The notes under the pieces are model-generated. The model worked only from the letters and a program-made list of their open reading frames with translations, was not told the origin of the DNA and made no database searches. Below are positions 36,591-45,817 of a DNA stretch of 64,000 bases, in pieces. Position numbers and translations under genes: made by a program. This DNA comes from Candidatus Gastranaerophilales bacterium. Lineage in GTDB: Bacteria > Cyanobacteriota > Vampirovibrionia > Gastranaerophilales > Gastranaerophilaceae. Location of the stretch: contig CALVDX010000003.1 of the NCBI GenBank assembly GCA_944326425.1, forward strand, positions 94,983-158,982, given 5' to 3'. The first letter of the stretch is position 1. Each line of letters starts with the position of its first letter.

Positions 36591-36611
36591 ATGAAGGGCA
36601 GGTTATAAATT

Positions 36612-37562
36612 ATGAAATTAGATATAGTAAAAAATAAAATTTGGTTTTTATGTCTTTCAGCACTCTTGTTATTGCCAGGGATAGCTGCAATGATATATTC
36701 AACAATAACGTATCCGACGCATACACCATTAAAAGTCGGTATAGATTATACAGGCGGTACAACCTTACAGTATGGTATTGACAGCACAACTCCAAACGAA
36801 AAACTCGGTGAGCTGAGAACAAAGCTTGAACAAAACGGTATTGATAATCCATATTTGCAGGTTATTAATGTTTCAGCTGATAATCAAAAAGAGGGACTTA
36901 AGTCAATTATTTCTATAAGGACTAAGTTTATTGAAGAAGGATCTAATGTTGCGGATGAGATTACTCAGGTAATGAATGAAGAATACTCTTCTGCAGAACT
37001 TTTACAGGTGTCATCAGTTGGGCCTACACTCGGCAGTGAGTTATTTAAAAACTCTGTTATTGCTCTTTCTCTTGCAATCTTAGGTATAATTTTTTATTTA
37101 ACCGTGAGATTTCAGTTTGATTATGCGCTTGCGGCAATACTTGGACTAGTGCATGATGTTTTGTTTATCTTAGGCGTGTTCTCTATTATGGGCTTAGTCT
37201 GGGATGTACAAATTGACGGCTTGTTTATAACGGCGCTTTTAACAGTAGTTGGTTTCTCTGTCCACGATACGATTGTTGTATTTGACCGTGTGAGAGAAAA
37301 TCTTAAGTACTATTCTAAAAAGATGGCATTTGGCGAGATTGTAAACTTCTCTATCCACCAAACACTTGCAAGAAGTATCAATACATCGTTGACAACCGTT
37401 TTGACGCTGCTTGCATTGTACCTGTTCGGCGGTGTTACAACCAGAGATTTCGTTCTTGCAATGATGCTCGGTATTATTATCGGGACTTATTCAAGTATTT
37501 TCTTCTGCGCATCGCTTGTTGATATGTGGAGAGAAGGCGCCAAGAAGAAACAGGCTGCTTAA
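36612..37562 (+). CDS. secF: Protein translocase subunit SecF
   Basis: Partner of SecD. 316 residues with TM1, GIDYTGGTTLQYGID, SSVGPTLGSELFKNSVIAL, then membrane segments carrying LGLVHDVLFILGVFSIMG, FSVHDTIVVFDRVRENLK and RSINTSLTTVLTLLALYLFGG, all typical of SecF. AGGGCAGG lies about 12 bp before the ATG. The secD-secF order is universal. A strong hairpin terminator follows. Confidence 0.96.
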   Translation: MKLDIVKNKIWFLCLSALLLLPGIAAMIYSTITYPTHTPLKVGIDYTGGTTLQYGIDSTTPNEKLGELRTKLEQNGIDNPYLQVINVSADNQKEGLKSIISIRTKFIEEGSNVADEITQVMNEEYSSAELLQVSSVGPTLGSELFKNSVIALSLAILGIIFYLTVRFQFDYALAAILGLVHDVLFILGVFSIMGLVWDVQIDGLFITALLTVVGFSVHDTIVVFDRVRENLKYYSKKMAFGEIVNFSIHQTLARSINTSLTTVLTLLALYLFGGVTTRDFVLAMMLGIIIGTYSSIFFCASLVDMWREGAKKKQAA

Positions 37563-37581
37563 GAGTTTAGTTTAATGTTAA

Positions 37582-37612
37582 AAAAAGAGGCGGCGTGACC
37601 GTCTCTTTTTTT
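37582..37612 (+). terminator. Terminator of the secDF operon
   Basis: AAAAAGAGGCGG and CCGTCTCTTTTT form a 12-bp stem (one G-T pair) with a 5-nt loop and a T tract, 20 bp after secF. Confidence 0.88.
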
Positions 37613-37736
37613 TGGGGATTAATTGTTTGCGTGTCTGACTGTAGTCCGATCTAACTGATTTATTAATTTTTGTTTTTAATATTGTTAAGAATTTGTTACA
37701 AGACGGACTAAATTTATTTTCTTTGGATAGAGTTAA

Positions 37737-37910
37737 TAAATGCATTTACCCATTCTTGCGCCCGGCATGTAGTTGCTCTTCCGATACAAAAATACATTTA
37801 CTCTGTTCTTACGTCTGGCATGTAGTTGCTTTCTAAAGCAAAAATATATTTACCCCTTCTCCTGTGCTAAGCTTGTAGTCTTTATTCCAACATGACAAAT
37901 ACATTTACCC
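37737..37910. repeat. Four degenerate tandem repeats, period about 52-55 bp
   Basis: TGCATTTACC (37741), TACATTTACT (37793), TATATTTACC (37845) and TACATTTACC (37900) recur at 52-, 52- and 55-bp spacing. Units 1 and 2 also share GGCATGTAGTTGCT, and unit 3 has the diverged AGCTTGTAGTC. Confidence 0.75.
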
Positions 37911-37957
37911 TCTTGCTTGTAAGATTTGATGTGTGATAATAGTATCGGAGGGCGGTA

Positions 37958-38584
37958 ATGAATACCTTAGTTTATTCAATAGAACAAACCGAAAATCCTG
38001 AAACTTTATATATAAATCTGACTAACTCATGTACGAACAACTGCATTTTTTGCTTAAGAACGCAGAAAGACGATGTTTGCGGCAAAGAAATGTGGCTTGA
38101 GAATGAGAATTTTTCACTTGAAGATATTATAGAGCAGTTTAAACAATTTCCAACTCCGAAGTCTGTCTGCTTCTGCGGATACGGCGAACCGATGCTGAGA
38201 TTGGAACTGTTAAAAGCTTTTGCAAAGTATTTGAAGGGAAATTATCCCGAAATCTTTATCAGAGTGAATACAAACGGACATGCAAATGCTATACATAAAC
38301 GAAATGTTTTGCCTGAACTAAAAGGGCTCGTGGATGAGTTTTCTGTCAGTTTAAACGGTTCTGATGAGAATGAATATATAAAATTATCTAAACCACGTAT
38401 CCAGAATGCTTATGGCGAAGTAAAAAAGTTTATAAAAAACGCGTCAGAGGAAGGGTTTAGTGTTGTTGCAACGGTTGTAACGGGTTTTATCAGTAATACT
38501 CCAGATATAGAAAAATGTAAAAAGATTGCAGAAGATCTCGGAGCAAAATTCAGGGCAAGAGATTTTATACCAAACGGGTACTAA
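37958..38584 (+). CDS. Radical SAM protein, TatD-linked type
   Basis: 208 residues. The [4Fe-4S]/SAM motif is CTNNCIFC (Cys25, 29, 32). YINLTNSCTNNCIFCLRTQ and CFCGYGEPMLRLELLK (a GGE-like segment), followed by IRVNTNGHAN, match what I recall of the short TatD-associated radical SAM family. The reaction is unknown for that family. No tatD gene is adjacent, so the assignment is tentative; a generic small radical SAM enzyme is the alternative. GGAGGG lies just before the ATG. The gene is followed closely by a small ORF and an acyl-CoA synthetase, possibly in one operon. Confidence 0.7.
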   Translation: MNTLVYSIEQTENPETLYINLTNSCTNNCIFCLRTQKDDVCGKEMWLENENFSLEDIIEQFKQFPTPKSVCFCGYGEPMLRLELLKAFAKYLKGNYPEIFIRVNTNGHANAIHKRNVLPELKGLVDEFSVSLNGSDENEYIKLSKPRIQNAYGEVKKFIKNASEEGFSVVATVVTGFISNTPDIEKCKKIAEDLGAKFRARDFIPNGY

Positions 38585-38599
38585 TATTTGTGAGAGGAA

Positions 38600-39013
38600 A
38601 TGATGCAAGTACAGAATGTTAAGAATTCAAATATGACACCTGCATTTAAGGGAAAAGTAGATATTATCCCGGGCGACTTGAGCTATAAGCCTGCTAAATA
38701 TGTTAGAAAGGCCTATAATACAATAGAAAACATAGTGAAAGATAAGCCGTATAATCTTTATATCCGCCAAAATCATAAAGAAGATACCGTAAGTGTTATT
38801 GCACAAAAAGAGAGTGATTTTATAAAAAATAGAGGTTTACGTGTTGAGTATGCAGCGTCTTCATCTTTGGATGTATATGGTAAATTAGCAGCATTGGCTG
38901 CTGATACTTATGATTTGATGGCCAATGCTCAATCTAAATCATTAAAACAAAGATTTAAAAATATTTTTATGAAACAAGGTTTTAAATTTACAATAAAGAA
39001 AGGACAGAAATAA
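38600..39013 (+). CDS. 137-residue lineage-specific protein
   Basis: Unrecognised. It begins MMQVQNVKNSNMTPAFKGKV; the short 'AFKGKV' leader appears in several of my recollections of proteins in this lineage, but I cannot verify that. The rest is a mixed basic domain (YIRQNHKEDTVSVIAQKE, then SSLDVYGKLAALAADTYDLM) with a Lys-rich tail. AGAGGA lies 2 bp before the first ATG and 5 bp before the second (38603), so the second may be the true start. It is one base from the synthetase start, so the two are probably coupled. Confidence 0.65.
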   Translation: MMQVQNVKNSNMTPAFKGKVDIIPGDLSYKPAKYVRKAYNTIENIVKDKPYNLYIRQNHKEDTVSVIAQKESDFIKNRGLRVEYAASSSLDVYGKLAALAADTYDLMANAQSKSLKQRFKNIFMKQGFKFTIKKGQK

Positions 39014-39014
39014 A

Positions 39015-41174
39015 ATGAATGCATTAGACAAAATCATGAAACCAAAATCAATTGCGGTTATTGGTGCATCAACAAAAGAACACACTATCGGTTCTGACTT
39101 GATGAAGAGATTACAGGAGTACAAATTTAACGGTAAAATTTATCCGGTTAACCCTAAGGGTGGAGTTATTGAAGGGTTACAAGCCTATACTTCTGTTCTT
39201 GAAGTACCGGGTGAAGTTGACCTGGCAATTATTGTTGTTAACTCTAAATTTGTTTTATCAACCCTTGACCAGTGCCACGAAAAAGGTATCAAGGGTGTAT
39301 GTATAATTACTGCAGGCTTCAAGGAAACCGGTGCTGAAGGTGCAGAACTTGAAAAACAACTGGTTGCAAAACTTAAAGAATACGGCATGAGATGTGTTGG
39401 ACCTAACTGTCTTGGAGTTGTAAACACTCACCCTGACATAAGAATGGACGGATGTTTTGCAGAAAGCTTGCCGGAACGCGGTAACATTGGTTTTGTTTCT
39501 CAGTCAGGCGCACTCGGCGGCGGTATTTTGAATATCTTAAAGGACCTTAACCTTGGCTTTGCACAATTTATTTCTATCGGCAACCAGGCTGATGTTAACG
39601 CTGAAACGGCTATTGAATACTGGGAAAACGATGACGACGTTAAGCAAATTCTTCTTTATATGGAATCAATCCAAAATCCTTCTAACTTTAGAAAACTCGC
39701 GTCAAGAGTTTCTAAGAAGAAACCTATTCTGGCATTGAAATCCGGACGTTCAGCAGCAGGCGCTTCCGCTGCATCTTCTCACACCGGCTCACTTGCAGGT
39801 GCAGATAAAGCTGCCGCCGCATTATTGCAGCAATCAGGTGTAATCAGAGAATTCTCTCTCCAAAACCTTTTTGAAACAGCAAAAGTGTTTGCAAACTGTC
39901 CTATTCCAAAAGGTGACAGAGTAGCAATTATTACAAACTCCGGCGGTCCCGGAATTATGGCTACCGATGCTGTATGCGAATACGGTATGCAAATGGCTAA
40001 GATTACTGATGAAACAAAAGCAAAGTTAAGAAGTTTCTTACCTGCTGCAGCATCAGTTAAAAACCCGATTGATATGATTGCATCAGCACCGATTGAACAC
40101 TATAAACAAACTCTTGAAACGGTTATTGCAGATGAAAATGTTGATATGATTATTACAATCTATCTTCCGTTCCTTGGCTTGAAAGATATTGACGTTGCAC
40201 AGGCTTTAATGGAAATCAAAGCTAAGAACCCGCAAAAGCCGATTATCGGTGTATTTATGACTAAGAATGAATTCTTCACAAAGATTTCCGATATGGATGT
40301 TAATATGCCGTTCTTTATGTACGCTGAACAAGCTGCTGACGGTTTGAACAGACTTAATCAACAAAGATTGTGGATGGAAAGACCGGAAGGCAAAATCCCT
40401 TGCTATGATGTAGACAGAGCAAAAGTTGAAAAGATTATTGCAAAATCTGTTGCAGAAGGCAGAGCACAACTCACAACATTGGAATCAATCGACGTACTTC
40501 AAGCGTACGGTATCAGAGCTTGCAAATACGGTCTTGCAACTAATGAAGATGAAGTTGTGGAACTCGGCAACTCAATCGGGTATCCGGTTGTTATGAAAAT
40601 GACTTCAAAGACTACATCACACAAAACAGATGTTGGCGGCGTAAGAGTAAATATCAAGTCAGAAGAACAATTGAGAGCCGAATACAAAGACCTTCTTGCA
40701 AAACTTGAAGAAAAAGGACTTCTTGACGGCTTGGAAGGGGTTATTATTCAGGAAATGGTAAAAGGCAACCGCGAAATGGTTTGCGGTATTGCAACCGATC
40801 CTCAATACGGTCCGATGATGATGTTCGGCTTAGGCGGTGTGTTTGTTGAAGTTATGAAGGACGTAACCTTCAGAGTTGCACCTTTGACTGATATTGATGC
40901 AATGGAAATGATTAAATCAGTTAAAGCGTACAAACTGCTTGAAGGCGCAAGAGGTACAAAACCTGCGCAAATCGACCAAATCCAGGAAACACTGTTAAGA
41001 CTTTCACAGTTGGTGTCCGACTTCAAATACATTGATGAATTGGATATTAACCCACTCTTGATTTCTGAATCAACAGGCGAAGGTATTGCGGTAGACGGCC
41101 GTATAAAGGTAAGACTTGAAGAAGCACAAAAGGCATTGAATACTTCATGCTCTGCCTGCTCACTTTGCGGCTAG
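39015..41174 (+). CDS. ADP-forming acyl-CoA synthetase (fused alpha-beta) with Cys-rich tail
   Basis: 719 residues. NDP-forming acetate-CoA ligase family, which interconverts acyl-CoA + ADP + Pi with acid + CoA + ATP. The CoA-binding Rossmann domain (SIAVIGASTKEHTIGSD) is followed by two flavodoxin-like ligase domains: GFVSQSGALGGGI, and the phosphohistidine segment SSHTGSLAGAD. The ATP-grasp domain comes last (IGYPVVMKMTSKTTSHKTDVGGV, GVIIQEMVKGNREM and ELDINPLLI). It could make ATP from acetyl-CoA during fermentation. The C-terminus ends SCSACSLCG, an unusual CxxCxxC tail. Codon use here is cleaner than in its neighbours, suggesting high expression (inference). Confidence 0.9.
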   Translation: MNALDKIMKPKSIAVIGASTKEHTIGSDLMKRLQEYKFNGKIYPVNPKGGVIEGLQAYTSVLEVPGEVDLAIIVVNSKFVLSTLDQCHEKGIKGVCIITAGFKETGAEGAELEKQLVAKLKEYGMRCVGPNCLGVVNTHPDIRMDGCFAESLPERGNIGFVSQSGALGGGILNILKDLNLGFAQFISIGNQADVNAETAIEYWENDDDVKQILLYMESIQNPSNFRKLASRVSKKKPILALKSGRSAAGASAASSHTGSLAGADKAAAALLQQSGVIREFSLQNLFETAKVFANCPIPKGDRVAIITNSGGPGIMATDAVCEYGMQMAKITDETKAKLRSFLPAAASVKNPIDMIASAPIEHYKQTLETVIADENVDMIITIYLPFLGLKDIDVAQALMEIKAKNPQKPIIGVFMTKNEFFTKISDMDVNMPFFMYAEQAADGLNRLNQQRLWMERPEGKIPCYDVDRAKVEKIIAKSVAEGRAQLTTLESIDVLQAYGIRACKYGLATNEDEVVELGNSIGYPVVMKMTSKTTSHKTDVGGVRVNIKSEEQLRAEYKDLLAKLEEKGLLDGLEGVIIQEMVKGNREMVCGIATDPQYGPMMMFGLGGVFVEVMKDVTFRVAPLTDIDAMEMIKSVKAYKLLEGARGTKPAQIDQIQETLLRLSQLVSDFKYIDELDINPLLISESTGEGIAVDGRIKVRLEEAQKALNTSCSACSLCG

Positions 41175-41194
41175 TTTTTTGATTAAATAAAAAG

Positions 41195-41227
41195 AAGACC
41201 ACTGATGAAACTTCAGTGGTCTTTTTT
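41195..41227 (+). terminator. Terminator of the acyl-CoA synthetase gene
   Basis: AAGACCACTGA and TCAGTGGTCTT form a perfect 11-bp stem with a 7-nt loop and T6, 20 bp after the stop. Confidence 0.92.
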
Positions 41228-41360
41228 ATGTCTGTAAACGAGTAATTATATGATTTCCCGCATTATATACACTCTCACGCTGTTTGTTCGTAGCGAGTTA
41301 ACGAGGTTCAAGTTGAGTTTAGAGACTGTATTTGATTGCGTAGTTTTTCTTTCTTTGTCT

Positions 41361-41403
41361 AAGTTTCTTTCTTTTTTCATCGCAATAAAAAAGAAAGAAA
41401 CTT
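41361..41403. repeat. Perfect 17-bp palindrome in composite repeat (copy 2)
   Basis: AAGTTTCTTTCTTTTTT pairs perfectly with its complement at 41387-41403 around a 9-nt loop. It precedes the GGTGCATAGC repeat, as in the 8043 copy. Confidence 0.85.
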
Positions 41404-41415
41404 AGTGCGGGGTAT

Positions 41416-41458
41416 GGGGGTGCATAGCCCCCGATAAAAATAAATATTTGCCCCCTCT
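41416..41458 (+). repeat. Interspersed repeat GGGTGCATAGC...AAATATTTGCCCCC (copy 2)
   Basis: Second copy of the element at 8121-8166, lying just downstream of recG in the convergent gap with the synthetase gene. Confidence 0.7.
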
Positions 41459-43828
41459 CTAGCACCCGAGAATGTCGCTGTTTAGTTTCAGCTGGTCGGC
41501 GTTTACAAGCGCGGGGTAATTATTTATATCGTTATTTTTTACAAACTCTATTGCATCATACCGCGCGGTCTCTAAGATTTGCGCGTCGCGTACGAGGTCG
41601 GAAATAATCAAATCCGGCAGCCCGCTCTGTCTTATGCCTAGAAACTCTCCGGGCCCGCGGAGCTGTAAATCTTTTTCCGCGATTACAAACCCGTCGTTGG
41701 TTTCTGTCATAATGTTTAATCGCTCTTTTGTCTGCGGGTTTCTGGTGTTTGAAGAAAGTATACAGTAGGACTGAATTTCCGAACGCCCGACACGCCCCCT
41801 CAACTGGTGTAATTGCGACAGTCCGAACCGCTCTGCGTTTTCTATTACAATAACCGTCGCATTAGGAACATCAACCCCGACCTCTACAACTGTTGTGGAC
41901 ACAAGAATATCGTATTCTTTATTCTTAAACTTTTCCATTACGTCATCTTTTTCGGAGTTTTTGAGTTTCCCGTGCAGAAGTCCTATTTTTAAATCCGGAA
42001 ATACTTCGTTCTGCCATCTTTCAGCCTCAATAGTTGCGGCTTTTGCAGACAGGGATTCGCTCTCTTCTATCAGAGGATAAACAATATATGCCTGATGCCC
42101 TTTTGAAACTTCATCGCGGATGAGTTTTGTAATAAGCGGTCTGGAGTTTACAAATTTGGTTATAATCGGTTTTCTGCCTTTGGGAAGTTCATCAATAATT
42201 GTTAAATCAAGGTCACCGTTTAAGGTAATAGCGAGTGTGCGCGGGATGGGGGTTGCCGTCATTGTAAGGATTTGCGGGAGCGCGCTTTTTTGTCTTAGAG
42301 AAAGCCGCTGTTTTACCCCGAACCTGTGCTGTTCGTCTATTACCACAGCCCCGAGGTTATGGAATTTTATATTATCCTGAATAAGTGCGTGCGTTCCGAC
42401 CGCAATCTTTGTCTGTCCGTTTGCAAGGTTCTGTTCCTCTTCTCTCCTCATTTTTACACCTGACGAGCCGAGAAACAAGCCGATACTTATACCGAGCGGG
42501 GTAAGCCATTTTACAAGGTTGTTGTAGTGCTGCTGCGCAAGGATTTCCGTCGGCGCCATTAGTGCTGCCTGATACCCGTTTTCTATTGCGGCAAGCAGCA
42601 TGACGCAGGCAACAACCGTTTTCCCGCTCCCTACGTCTCCTTGCAGAAGCCGCTGCATCGGTTTGTTTGAGTTCATATCGTTTAAAATTTCGTTAATGGC
42701 GCGTTTTTGGGCTTTTGTAAGTTCAAACGGCAGACTTTTTATAAATTTCATAACAAGCCCGTCATCTTTTACAACCAGCGGGTATGCGCTTAAGTTTGTT
42801 TCCGTGTTTTTTCTTGCAAGCGCAAGTTTTAATTGGATTAAGAAAAATTCTTCATATATAAGAGTATTACGCGCAACTTCAAGCGTTTCCATATCCTGCG
42901 GAAAATGGATTTGCTCTATTGCGTCCGCCTTGTGTATAAATCCGTATTTTGTAAGAAGATAGTCCGGCAGAACATCTTTTATTTCCGGTTTGTATATGGA
43001 CAGAGCATTGTAGATAGCCCGTCTCAATACTTTAGGGCTCAGGTTTTCGCACAAAGGGTAAACCGGAACAATCCGCCCTAGATTTAGATTGGAGTTCTCA
43101 AAAATCTCTGCGGTCATAATGGAGTATGTGGGCTTATCTAGCGTAAGCAGATTATCATAACTGCTGCGCTTTACCACTCCCGAGAGCATAATATTTGCGT
43201 TCTTTGGAAACTGTGCTTTTGTGCGCTCAAGCATGTATTTGTTTGCTTTGCCGTAAAAAAAGTTTATCGAGAGTTTTCCCGTTTCGTCCGCAACAACCAG
43301 TTTGACTATCCCGAGTCCGTTTTTTGAGGTGTAAGCAGAAACCGATTTTATATACCCGAAAACCGTTGTACTCATGCCCTCTTTGAGCGCTTTTATCTTT
43401 GTCCTTGATGAGTAATCAATGTGTTTTGACGGAAAATAAAATAATAAGTCGTTTGCCGTATATATCCCGAGTTTATTAAACTGGTATGCAATTTTAGGTC
43501 CTACGCTTTTTATATACATTACATCCGTTTGTGAAGGCGGTTTCAATTTATCGTGATTTATCTCCGACTCCGGCGGGCTTAGTTCAGCGCGGATTGCTTT
43601 AACCAGTCTTTCAATACATCTTCTGCGTTCGGGGTAGCTGTCTGTAGAATAGTTTGTAAAATGTTCAAGCAGTACAATCCACTTAGGGTTTTTGCCGGAA
43701 TCCTTTATAAGAGTTTTTAACTCCTGACATATAAATTTTGAAAAAGTTTTTGTCTTTCCCCTGACATCAATATATTTGTAAGCCGCCTCAACTTCTATGG
43801 CTTTTTTTATCAGGTCAAAATTATACAC
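41459..43828 (-). CDS. recG: ATP-dependent DNA helicase RecG
   Basis: Rescues stalled replication forks by fork regression and branch migration. 789 residues with an N-terminal helical extension of about 100 residues, as in cyanobacterial and plant RecG. SVGPKIAYQFNKLGIYTANDLLFYFP opens the wedge (OB) domain. Helicase motifs follow: RLLQGDVGSGKTVVA (Walker A, near 400), APTEILAQQH, VIDEQHRFG, TMTATPIPRTL, and QLHQLRGRVGRSEIQSYC. The TRG-like tail DLQLRGPGEFLGIRQSG is present. The ATG lies 8 bp inside the 3' end of the cyclase gene, so translation is coupled. Confidence 0.96.
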   Translation of the reverse strand: MYNFDLIKKAIEVEAAYKYIDVRGKTKTFSKFICQELKTLIKDSGKNPKWIVLLEHFTNYSTDSYPERRRCIERLVKAIRAELSPPESEINHDKLKPPSQTDVMYIKSVGPKIAYQFNKLGIYTANDLLFYFPSKHIDYSSRTKIKALKEGMSTTVFGYIKSVSAYTSKNGLGIVKLVVADETGKLSINFFYGKANKYMLERTKAQFPKNANIMLSGVVKRSSYDNLLTLDKPTYSIMTAEIFENSNLNLGRIVPVYPLCENLSPKVLRRAIYNALSIYKPEIKDVLPDYLLTKYGFIHKADAIEQIHFPQDMETLEVARNTLIYEEFFLIQLKLALARKNTETNLSAYPLVVKDDGLVMKFIKSLPFELTKAQKRAINEILNDMNSNKPMQRLLQGDVGSGKTVVACVMLLAAIENGYQAALMAPTEILAQQHYNNLVKWLTPLGISIGLFLGSSGVKMRREEEQNLANGQTKIAVGTHALIQDNIKFHNLGAVVIDEQHRFGVKQRLSLRQKSALPQILTMTATPIPRTLAITLNGDLDLTIIDELPKGRKPIITKFVNSRPLITKLIRDEVSKGHQAYIVYPLIEESESLSAKAATIEAERWQNEVFPDLKIGLLHGKLKNSEKDDVMEKFKNKEYDILVSTTVVEVGVDVPNATVIVIENAERFGLSQLHQLRGRVGRSEIQSYCILSSNTRNPQTKERLNIMTETNDGFVIAEKDLQLRGPGEFLGIRQSGLPDLIISDLVRDAQILETARYDAIEFVKNNDINNYPALVNADQLKLNSDILGC

Positions 43829-45773
43829 TTTTGTCCTCTATTATCCCGAGTACTTCATAAATATCTAATTTTTGGAGCTTACCGCGGATTTGTACGTCAG
43901 AAATTTTTATTACATTAACATAGTTTTTTACTTCTTCATACGTTGTAGGACCGATTAGAAAATTAGTTTTGTAGATTTTATTGTAACTTTCTATTCTGCT
44001 TGCAAGGTTAACGGTGTCACCGATTACGGTGTATTCCATTCTTCTTTCAGACCCGATATTCCCGACAAAAACTTCGCCTGTGTTAATTCCTATCCCGATT
44101 TCTATTTTGGGTTTTCCTTCTTCTATCCACTTGTGCTGGAGTTTACGTACTTTTTTAAGCATATCATTTGCGCATTTTACAGCGTTCAGGGCATGGTTTT
44201 TATCGTTAATCGGTTCCCCGAATATTGCCATAACAGCATCTCCGATGAATTTGTTTATAATTCCGTTGTGGCTTGATATTATCGGCTCCATCTCCGTAAA
44301 ATATTCATTTAAAATATTGGAAACCTCTTCTGCGGACATTTTTTCACTCATTGATGTAAATCCTCTTATATCCGCAAAAAGAACAGTTACAACCGACCTT
44401 TTTCCGCCGAGTTTCAGTTCATCAATGTTTTTAACGACATTTTCCATAATATCATCGGAGATATATTTGCCCATTGCTTTTTTGATTTTTTCCTTGTTCT
44501 GACCTTCAATAAGAAATCTGTGAAGGTAGCCGAAAATCATTGTTACAACTCCGAGAATAACCGGCGTTATAACGTTTATAGCAAAGCCATTGTAAAAACA
44601 AAAACATGCCCCTAAAAAGAAAATAACAAAAGTAACAGAAATTATTGAAAGCGATACAAAGATTGTTCTTGTACTTATTAAAATATAAATAAATATAGCT
44701 GCTAAGATTGATAAGAGGGCATTTTGCCAGATGGTAAACGATTTAAGGAAGTCTTTATGTACAGCATTATCAAGTACTGTTGCGAGAATATCCGTTCCCG
44801 GATGCCGCGGGGATACAGATGAGTGCAGAATGTCAGAAAGTCCGGTCGAAGAGGCTTTTACATTTGCCCCGAGTACTATGTACTTGTTATTAAACAATTC
44901 TGGCGATAATTCCGGTTTTTGTCCTGCCTTTATGCGGTCATAATCATCCAGAATTTTGACAGCAGAAATTGTCCGGTGGGAATAGTTATTGCTGTATAAT
45001 TTATAAAATTTAATCGGAGTTCTGTGCTGCCCGCTTAGGTATCTCCTGTATTTCGGGGCATATAAATTTGCTGATGCACATGTTACATCGTTTTGTGAAA
45101 CAGTGCATTCAGGATTGTTATTGGCAAACAAAAATCCTCTGAATGCAAGATACGGATACAGATATTGTTTATAAGCCACAAATAGTGAAATATCCCTTGT
45201 AACCCCGTCGCTGTCCTGCGGACAGGTTACGGGTGCCGCGTATTTTAGTACATTGTAATATTCATCGGGAAACGGAAGAATATTTTTAAACCTGAAACCT
45301 TCAAAATATTCCCGGTTGTCCTCTACAGGTGTTGAAAATTTATTATAGTATTTTTCATCCTGCTCTATCCCTTTTAAGTGATTAGTATAATCTTTAAAAG
45401 TTAATTCCATGCCCGCAATAACATTATCCATTTTAGAAATAGAAGCAAAATATTTTTTATCGGATTCAGGATTTTCCTTGTCCAAAGTTCCTATTATTGC
45501 ATCATGGATAATTAGTTTAGGCTTTGCCGTTTTATTCAGATACTCAAAGATATTTGAGTACATTTCACGTTTCCAGGGCCAGCGGTATTTTGCAATTGAT
45601 TCGTCATCAATCACTATAATTAAAACGTCATTGGAGCCGTACCGGTGTGCGGTAAAGGATTTTGTCATAAAATCATAAAATTTGGGTTCAAAAAAATTGT
45701 TTGAAACCCAGAAAGCAACAAATAAAAAAATACAGGCTGCAATAAATGTTAAAAATGTTTTTATCCCGCGCAT
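43821..45773 (-). CDS. CHASE2-domain adenylate cyclase
   Basis: About 650 residues from MRGIKTFLTF at 45773. One N-terminal membrane helix is followed by a periplasmic CHASE2 domain (about 35-370; RYGSNDVLIIVIDDESIAKYRWPW is typical). Three membrane helices (about 375-450) and a class III cyclase domain follow: metal Asps in FADIRGFT (about 465) and FIGDAVMAIFG (about 515), Lys in IINKFIGD for adenine selection, and TVIGDTVNLASRIE. It senses an extracytoplasmic signal and makes cAMP. The 47-residue extension of the longer frame lacks a ribosome site and is excluded. Divergent from eda by 44 bp, and overlapping recG. Confidence 0.9.
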   Translation of the reverse strand: MRGIKTFLTFIAACIFLFVAFWVSNNFFEPKFYDFMTKSFTAHRYGSNDVLIIVIDDESIAKYRWPWKREMYSNIFEYLNKTAKPKLIIHDAIIGTLDKENPESDKKYFASISKMDNVIAGMELTFKDYTNHLKGIEQDEKYYNKFSTPVEDNREYFEGFRFKNILPFPDEYYNVLKYAAPVTCPQDSDGVTRDISLFVAYKQYLYPYLAFRGFLFANNNPECTVSQNDVTCASANLYAPKYRRYLSGQHRTPIKFYKLYSNNYSHRTISAVKILDDYDRIKAGQKPELSPELFNNKYIVLGANVKASSTGLSDILHSSVSPRHPGTDILATVLDNAVHKDFLKSFTIWQNALLSILAAIFIYILISTRTIFVSLSIISVTFVIFFLGACFCFYNGFAINVITPVILGVVTMIFGYLHRFLIEGQNKEKIKKAMGKYISDDIMENVVKNIDELKLGGKRSVVTVLFADIRGFTSMSEKMSAEEVSNILNEYFTEMEPIISSHNGIINKFIGDAVMAIFGEPINDKNHALNAVKCANDMLKKVRKLQHKWIEEGKPKIEIGIGINTGEVFVGNIGSERRMEYTVIGDTVNLASRIESYNKIYKTNFLIGPTTYEEVKNYVNVIKISDVQIRGKLQKLDIYEVLGIIEDKSV

Positions 45774-45817
45774 ATTATTATGATATAATAAATTAAAGAA
45801 AAAGGATAGATGAAAAA

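Larger units (their letters stand above)
37563..37957. other. 395-bp intergenic region with degenerate tandem repeats
   Basis: After the secDF terminator come about 120 bp of unremarkable AT-rich sequence, then four degenerate tandem units (37737-37910), then the ribosome binding site of the radical SAM gene. No ORF is supported. Confidence 0.6.

Noticed and set aside
37737..37910. CRISPR-like array
   Set aside because: Units are degenerate along most of their length, the conserved part is only about 10 bp, and there are no cas genes.
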